The notes under the pieces were generated by a model, which was not told the DNA's origin, ran no database searches, and worked only from the letters and a program-made list of their open reading frames with translations. Positions 60,451 to 64,000 of a DNA stretch of 64,000 bases are shown here, piece after piece. The position numbers and the translations under genes are program-made. Every line of letters begins with the position of its first letter. Positions within the stretch are counted from its first letter, which is position 1. This DNA comes from Flavobacteriales bacterium (lineage in GTDB: Bacteria > Bacteroidota > Bacteroidia > Flavobacteriales > Schleiferiaceae), in NCBI GenBank assembly GCA_017795025.1, contig CP051243.1:3372897-3436896 (forward strand). The letters run 5' to 3'.

Positions 60451-61289
60451 AGCAAGTCTGCCATTTTACGTTCTGATTTCTGAAAGTAAATCCAGCCGCT
60501 AATAAATAAACTGAAGCACCAAATGATACCCCACCAGGGTAAATCACTAAGGGTCAAATTTTCCAGTTCAAAAAGTGGCGCCCGCCACATTTCAAGAATC
60601 CCCATCATAGGGTTTAAGTAGAGAAGGTCCTGATATTTTAATGGGATGGATTCTGTCCATAAATCTGGACTGTAGGCAATGGGGCTCAAGAAAAACAGCA
60701 TTTGGCTGATAAAGGGAATCAATTGCTGTAAATCGCGAAAGCGAACACTAAGAGCAGCAAACCAAAGGGCCAATCCTTGCGAGGCTAAAAGGCTAAGGAT
60801 AAGTGCTCCCAGGAATCCGGCTAAAGTGGCGAAGCTAAAATGCGCATCTGCGAAAGCGACAAAAAGGAAAATGAGCAAAACAAAAAGAAGGTCCACCAGC
60901 GCCACTAAACTTTTAGATAAAACCAGAAGTAGGCGTGGGAAGTAAATCTTTTGCAGCATGCCACGGGCTTGAATAAGCGAGGCCGATCCTTGACTGAGAT
61001 TGAAATTAAAGAAGCCCCAAAAGATGAGTCCGCTAAGGGTGTAGCTAATAAAAGGAACGCCTTCGGTATTGGCATTTAAGGCTTTTTGGAAAACCAGGTA
61101 TAGCACCCCCAGAGACAGGAGCGGTTGAAGTAGTGCCCATAAAGGTCCTAAGAAGGTTTGGGCGTAGCGAACTTGGAAATCTCGCTTGGCAAAGCTGATG
61201 CCCAGTCCTCGGTACTGCCATAATTCGTTCACTTGCTTGCGCAAGCTGCTACCTTTAGCACTTATTTCGAGGCTGGGAGATTTTGCCAT
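60447..61289 (-). CDS. wzm: Polysaccharide ABC exporter permease, Wzm type
   Basis: A 280-residue ABC-2 type permease with six membrane spans. The N-terminal amphipathic segment ELWQYRGLGISFAKRDFQVRYAQTFLGPLWALLQPLL is typical of Wzm/TagG/KpsM. It works with the ATPase encoded next. A perfect -7 box TATATTTG lies 4 nt before the ATG and terminators lie upstream, so this two-gene unit has its own promoter. Confidence 0.92.
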   Translation of the reverse strand: MAKSPSLEISAKGSSLRKQVNELWQYRGLGISFAKRDFQVRYAQTFLGPLWALLQPLLSLGVLYLVFQKALNANTEGVPFISYTLSGLIFWGFFNFNLSQGSASLIQARGMLQKIYFPRLLLVLSKSLVALVDLLFVLLIFLFVAFADAHFSFATLAGFLGALILSLLASQGLALWFAALSVRFRDLQQLIPFISQMLFFLSPIAYSPDLWTESIPLKYQDLLYLNPMMGILEMWRAPLFELENLTLSDLPWWGIIWCFSLFISGWIYFQKSERKMADLL

Positions 61290-61293
61290 GCTA

Positions 61294-61301
61294 CAAATAT
61301 A
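61294..61301 (-). promoter_or_regulatory. -7 box 4 nt before the wzm ATG
   Basis: On the minus strand, TATATTTG, then TAGC, then the ATG at 61289. Two terminators lie just upstream, so transcription of wzm-wzt must start here or nearby. This is the best case for a leaderless mRNA in the window. Confidence 0.5.
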
Positions 61302-61326
61302 GCGGCCTTAAAGGATTGGCGGTCTT

Positions 61327-61356
61327 AAAAAAAGCAGGGCGATCCGAAGATCGCCC
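61327..61356 (-). terminator. Second terminator of the hairpin-rich region
   Basis: On the minus strand, GGGCGATC-TTCG-GATCGCCC, then TGC and TTTTTTT. It lies 26 bp upstream of the wzm -7 box. Confidence 0.88.
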
Positions 61357-61361
61357 TTATT

Positions 61362-61390
61362 GCTTCCTTGCAGGGGGTGCGCAAGGAAGC
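61362..61390. other. Perfect 10-bp hairpin between two terminators
   Basis: GCTTCCTTGC and GCAAGGAAGC pair perfectly around a 9-nt loop (61372-61380). No T run follows on either strand, so it is not a terminator by itself. Confidence 0.7.
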
Positions 61391-61397
61391 GAATCTT

Positions 61398-61437
61398 AAA
61401 AAAATAGAAGTCCCGATCTCCCCAAACCGGGACTTCT
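61398..61437 (-). terminator. First terminator after the dehydrogenase-like gene
   Basis: On the minus strand, AGAAGTCCCG and CGGGACTTCT pair perfectly around a 12-nt loop and are followed by ATTTTTTT. Confidence 0.88.
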
Positions 61438-61519
61438 GATTGAATCCACTAGGATTCTCGGTTATCCTCCTCGCGGAGTGTCCTTCCTCCCCTAGGCAGT
61501 GATCTATCTTATACTGCCT
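61438..61519 (-). other. Structured 3' region, possible small RNA
   Basis: Read on the minus strand it holds AGGCAGT...ACTGCCT (61513-61519 with 61494-61500, the first arm inside the upstream gene), a GAGG/CCTC-rich stretch with CTCC-GCGA-GGAG, and GAATCC-TAGT-GGATTC (61443-61458), ending at the terminator at 61437. The density of pairing is much above the rest of the window. No match to a known RNA family is recognised. Confidence 0.4.
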
Positions 61520-62363
61520 TCTTAAGAAGTCTTTGTTCTAATACGCCCTCCAATTCTGATTTAATCCCAAATTGAAGGACTAAATCGAAAAAACGCTTCC
61601 AGTTTACATGGGTTTCGGTACTCAAGCGTAAGTGGGTGTAAGCGTCAAGAAATTTTTTATTGATGCTGAGTTCAACAAACTCTTGGAAGGTTTCGCGGGT
61701 CATATCATTGAGCATAGGAATCCATAGCTCTTGGATTTTTCCCTTAATCCGTTTTAGTTCGTTGTCGAGGTTTTGATAATTAATCTGATTGGAATCAAAT
61801 TCATTTACCTTTTTAATATTAAGGATTTCCTCTACTTGATTCACAATAAGGTTATGCGACATTTTCATCTCATTACCCATGCGATCAAAGTTATGCTGTC
61901 CAATCACTGCTGGGTGGAAGGCAATTTCGAAGCCATTACCCAAGCGTAGGCCACTGTTTTTTTGAATCACTTCTAAGAGAACTACTTCGGCCAGGTCGGG
62001 ATCGATATGCGGTCCGAAGATGACCCAATCACCGGCATTTAAACTCTTACCAATTAAAGAGGCGGCATCTTTAACGCTGCCCCAATCGAGCATGGAAGTA
62101 CTCAATCCATTGAGGTAAAAGATCCCTGCAGCCCGAAGGTCACCAGCCTGATTGGCTAAAATTAGTTTGTGCTTATCTAGGTTTACTTCTAAACCACGAC
62201 TTTCTAAAAACTCGTTTAGATTAATAGTGCTTGGCACCACTTTATCGTGAATCATAGTCGAAAAACGACTTGAGAAGTCGAGGGCATAACGGATGCCTTC
62301 GGTGTTTAGACCTAAGACCGCAATGTGGGTCTCTTTACGTTTTAATTCTGCATATCGGTTCAT
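61509..62363 (-). CDS. Degenerate nucleotide-sugar-dehydrogenase-like protein
   Basis: A 284-residue protein. Its N-terminal half resembles the NAD domain of UDP-sugar dehydrogenases: THIAVLGLNTEGIRYALDFS (residues 12-31; the family has GLGYVG), then GDWVIFGPHIDPDLAEVVLLEVIQKNSGLRLGNGFEIAFHPAVI, which parallels the TVPVGTTE...SGL..G.DF..AYSPE segment. The Gly-rich loop is altered (NTEG) and the catalytic Cys domain of about 200 residues is absent, replaced by a helical C-terminus. Enzymatic activity is doubtful; a sugar-nucleotide-binding or regulatory role is possible. Placement next to wzm/wzt fits a polysaccharide theme. Confidence 0.55.
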   Translation of the reverse strand: MNRYAELKRKETHIAVLGLNTEGIRYALDFSSRFSTMIHDKVVPSTINLNEFLESRGLEVNLDKHKLILANQAGDLRAAGIFYLNGLSTSMLDWGSVKDAASLIGKSLNAGDWVIFGPHIDPDLAEVVLLEVIQKNSGLRLGNGFEIAFHPAVIGQHNFDRMGNEMKMSHNLIVNQVEEILNIKKVNEFDSNQINYQNLDNELKRIKGKIQELWIPMLNDMTRETFQEFVELSINKKFLDAYTHLRLSTETHVNWKRFFDLVLQFGIKSELEGVLEQRLLKKAV

Positions 62364-62484
62364 GATAGATACTTTTTGGGGTCATTATCTGAAGCGAAAG
62401 TATCCTGGAACCGAAAGTGATTTTAGATTATTAGTTTGATGAGCAAGCTTTCCCGACGAATGGTAGAAAATACCGGATGAATGA

Positions 62485-63219
62485 TTAGAGGGTATTCAAT
62501 CGGCTTAAAAGCAGGCTGCGATTGGCTCTGCTCACGGGGATGGCTTTTTTTTGGATGTTGATGGAGGTTTCTTCTACCTCGTCGATTTGCTCCAAATTTA
62601 CGACGAAGCTGCGGTGCACCTGCATAAATTGATCCTCGCTTAATTTATCGGCTACCTTTTTTAGGGTAGAGTAGATCACGAAGCTTTCCTTAAGGGTTTT
62701 TATGAGCACATAATCGCCTTTGGCCTCCGCGTAGCAAATTTCACCGCGCTTTATTTTCACCAGGCGTTGATCCACCTTTAAGTAGAGATGATCATTAAGC
62801 ACCATGGGTGCTACTGGATCTTTACCCTGAATTTCATTAAAAAGGCGGTAATTAGACATGGCCACTTCAATGCCAGCCATAATGTCTTTAACGCCATAGG
62901 GCTTTACGATATATCCATAGGGACCTTCGGCTTTTGCACGGGTGATGGTTTCTTCATCTGCGTAAGCGGTAGTGAAAATGAAGGGGATATTGTATTTCTG
63001 CCGAATGAGGCGCGCCAATTCTACGCCATCCATTTTACCACGAAGCTGAATATCGAGTAGCAGTAAATCAGGCTCCTGTTGCATTAATTGCATCACCGCT
63101 TCTTCACCACTTTCGGCAACACTTAAAACTTCATGATCTAAGAGCTCCAGCATTTCGCTTAGGCTCTCGGCAATCATTGGTTCATCTTCAACCACTAAAA
63201 TTTTAAGCTTGTCCATCAT
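62485..63219 (-). CDS. LytTR-family response regulator
   Basis: A 244-residue regulator. The receiver (residues 4-120) has VVEDEPMIAESL and the phospho-Asp in LLLLDIQLRGKMDG, with TTAYAD and VKPYG. The LytTR DNA-binding domain (about 145-244) contains ICYAEAKGDYVLIKT and FMQVHRSFVVNLEQIDEVE. Its ATG overlaps the kinase stop (TAATG), so the two form a two-component pair. An ATG 3 bp downstream is equally possible. Confidence 0.93.
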   Translation of the reverse strand: MMDKLKILVVEDEPMIAESLSEMLELLDHEVLSVAESGEEAVMQLMQQEPDLLLLDIQLRGKMDGVELARLIRQKYNIPFIFTTAYADEETITRAKAEGPYGYIVKPYGVKDIMAGIEVAMSNYRLFNEIQGKDPVAPMVLNDHLYLKVDQRLVKIKRGEICYAEAKGDYVLIKTLKESFVIYSTLKKVADKLSEDQFMQVHRSFVVNLEQIDEVEETSINIQKKAIPVSRANRSLLLSRLNTL

Positions 63220-64000
63220 TATAAATCCAAAGGTATATCGATTACGAATTCTGAGCCTTCATTTTCCTGACTAAAAAAGCGCAGATTTAGGTTTTGCATA
63301 TCGGCCATTTGCTTCACCACCGATAAGCCCATCCCACTTCCTTGAATTCCCCGTGTATTATCGGCTCTAAAGAAAGAGTTGAAAATCTTATTTTGATCCT
63401 CCTCAGGTATGCCGATGCCATAGTCCTTTACACTTAGGCGAACCACTGCGTCTTGGTATTGCAGGTGCAGCTCAGGGTTTGGAGCTCCTTCCGAATATTT
63501 AAAGGCGTTGCCCACTAAGTTCTGAATGATATGCTCCATCAACTCGGGGTCAATTTTCACCAGCTTTGGTCCGCCTATTAATTTGATGTTCAAATCCCGA
63601 CCATCTGCCTGAGAAGCAAAATGGCGATCGCGTATATCTTGCACAAAACCCACTAAATCGATGGACTTGCGACTGATTTTAATTTTACCCGACTCTAAGC
63701 GACCCAGCACGAGAATATCGGTCATGATATTACTCAAGCGATTGGTTTCCCTATTTAATCGTTCCAAATATTTCAAGGCTTTCGCCTGATGATTTTCGGG
63801 GATTTTTTGGGTCCAAAGCTCCAGCATCTCGGCATTGGCTTTAATAGTAGTAAGAGGCGTACGGAACTCATGAGAGGCCATGGAAATAAGTCGGGATTTC
63901 ATGCGGGCCAGTTCCTTTTGCTGCTCCAAGGCAAGGTTCATATCCTCCTCCGCTTGTTTACGGGCGGTAATATCGCGTAGGAAGGAAGAGAAATAGTGTT
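63219..64000 (-). CDS. PAS-containing sensor histidine kinase, N-terminus beyond window
   Basis: The minus-strand frame stays open to the right edge; the part upstream of the first internal ATG (63941) reads HYFSSFLRDITARKQAEED, the end of a PAS/PAC domain, so the gene extends past 64000. Visible are the HisKA motif SMASHEFRTPLTTIKANAEML, the ATPase boxes NLVGNAFKYSEG, DYGIGIPEEDQNK and GSGMGLSVVKQM, and the end EFVIDIPLDL. It is the partner of the LytTR regulator that follows. Confidence 0.92.
   Translation of the reverse strand, partial: HYFSSFLRDITARKQAEEDMNLALEQQKELARMKSRLISMASHEFRTPLTTIKANAEMLELWTQKIPENHQAKALKYLERLNRETNRLSNIMTDILVLGRLESGKIKISRKSIDLVGFVQDIRDRHFASQADGRDLNIKLIGGPKLVKIDPELMEHIIQNLVGNAFKYSEGAPNPELHLQYQDAVVRLSVKDYGIGIPEEDQNKIFNSFFRADNTRGIQGSGMGLSVVKQMADMQNLNLRFFSQENEGSEFVIDIPLDL

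Overview
The window reads as a chromosomal segment of a Bacteroidota bacterium, most likely a marine-type member of the Flavobacteriales. Signs of this are two secreted proteins with type IX secretion C-terminal sorting domains, a GWxTD-domain protein, promoters of the TTTG-N18-TAnnTTTG type (the clearest stands before tRNA-Ser) and few recognisable Shine-Dalgarno sequences. The lineage is an inference; no rRNA or marker gene fixes it.

Layout. 1-10.6 kb: a partial fumarate hydratase, an exported amidohydrolase, a glycosyltransferase, a long-chain acyl-CoA ligase and a minus-strand operon (GWxTD protein, lipid A-type acyltransferase, glycosyltransferase). 10.6-13.8 kb is accessory: tRNA-Ser(UGA), an 800-bp field of two repeat families (including two identical 143-bp tandem copies), and a split HipA toxin-antitoxin operon resembling HipBST. 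13.8-17.9 kb: secreted proteins and an orphan HlyD-like adaptor. 17.9-28.3 kb is a fatty-acid beta-oxidation regulon (MarR regulator, FadN-type fused enzyme, thiolase, and FadE 4 kb further on). The MarR and FadE promoters share an identical 22-bp operator in opposite orientation. A four-helix-bundle gene flanked by inverted 7-mer repeats sits inside the operon, and an ECF sigma factor with a membrane-anchored barrel protein lies between thiolase and fadE.

28.4-39.4 kb is a complete acetate/propionate module: a transposase-derived zinc-ribbon/HTH protein, a porin, a two-subunit Na+/acetate-type symporter, a 59-aa membrane protein, a histidine kinase fused to a symporter-like domain, a stand-alone receiver, a propionyl-CoA-type synthetase and acetyl-CoA synthetase. 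This set (transport, sensing, activation) is the most coherent system here. 39.6-41.8 kb: a copper-linked trio (Cys-containing small protein, MbnP-like lipoprotein, MbnH-like di-haem enzyme). 41.8-48.5 kb: thioesterase, Dps, peptide symporter, dipeptidyl peptidase IV and a GlcD-type oxidoreductase.

48.5-64 kb: a GAF/PAS kinase with a single-domain receiver, an aminotransferase, and a surface-polysaccharide region (VTT membrane protein, O-antigen ligase, two family-2 glycosyltransferases, two divergent sulfotransferase-like genes, a Wzm/Wzt exporter). One gene in it is split by a -1 frameshift at a U UUA AAA heptamer. A hairpin-rich intergenic stretch, a degenerate nucleotide-sugar-dehydrogenase-like gene and a LytTR two-component pair (kinase cut by the window edge) close the window. 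Four genes have a perfect TAnnTTTG box exactly 4 nt before their ATG, which suggests leaderless transcripts.
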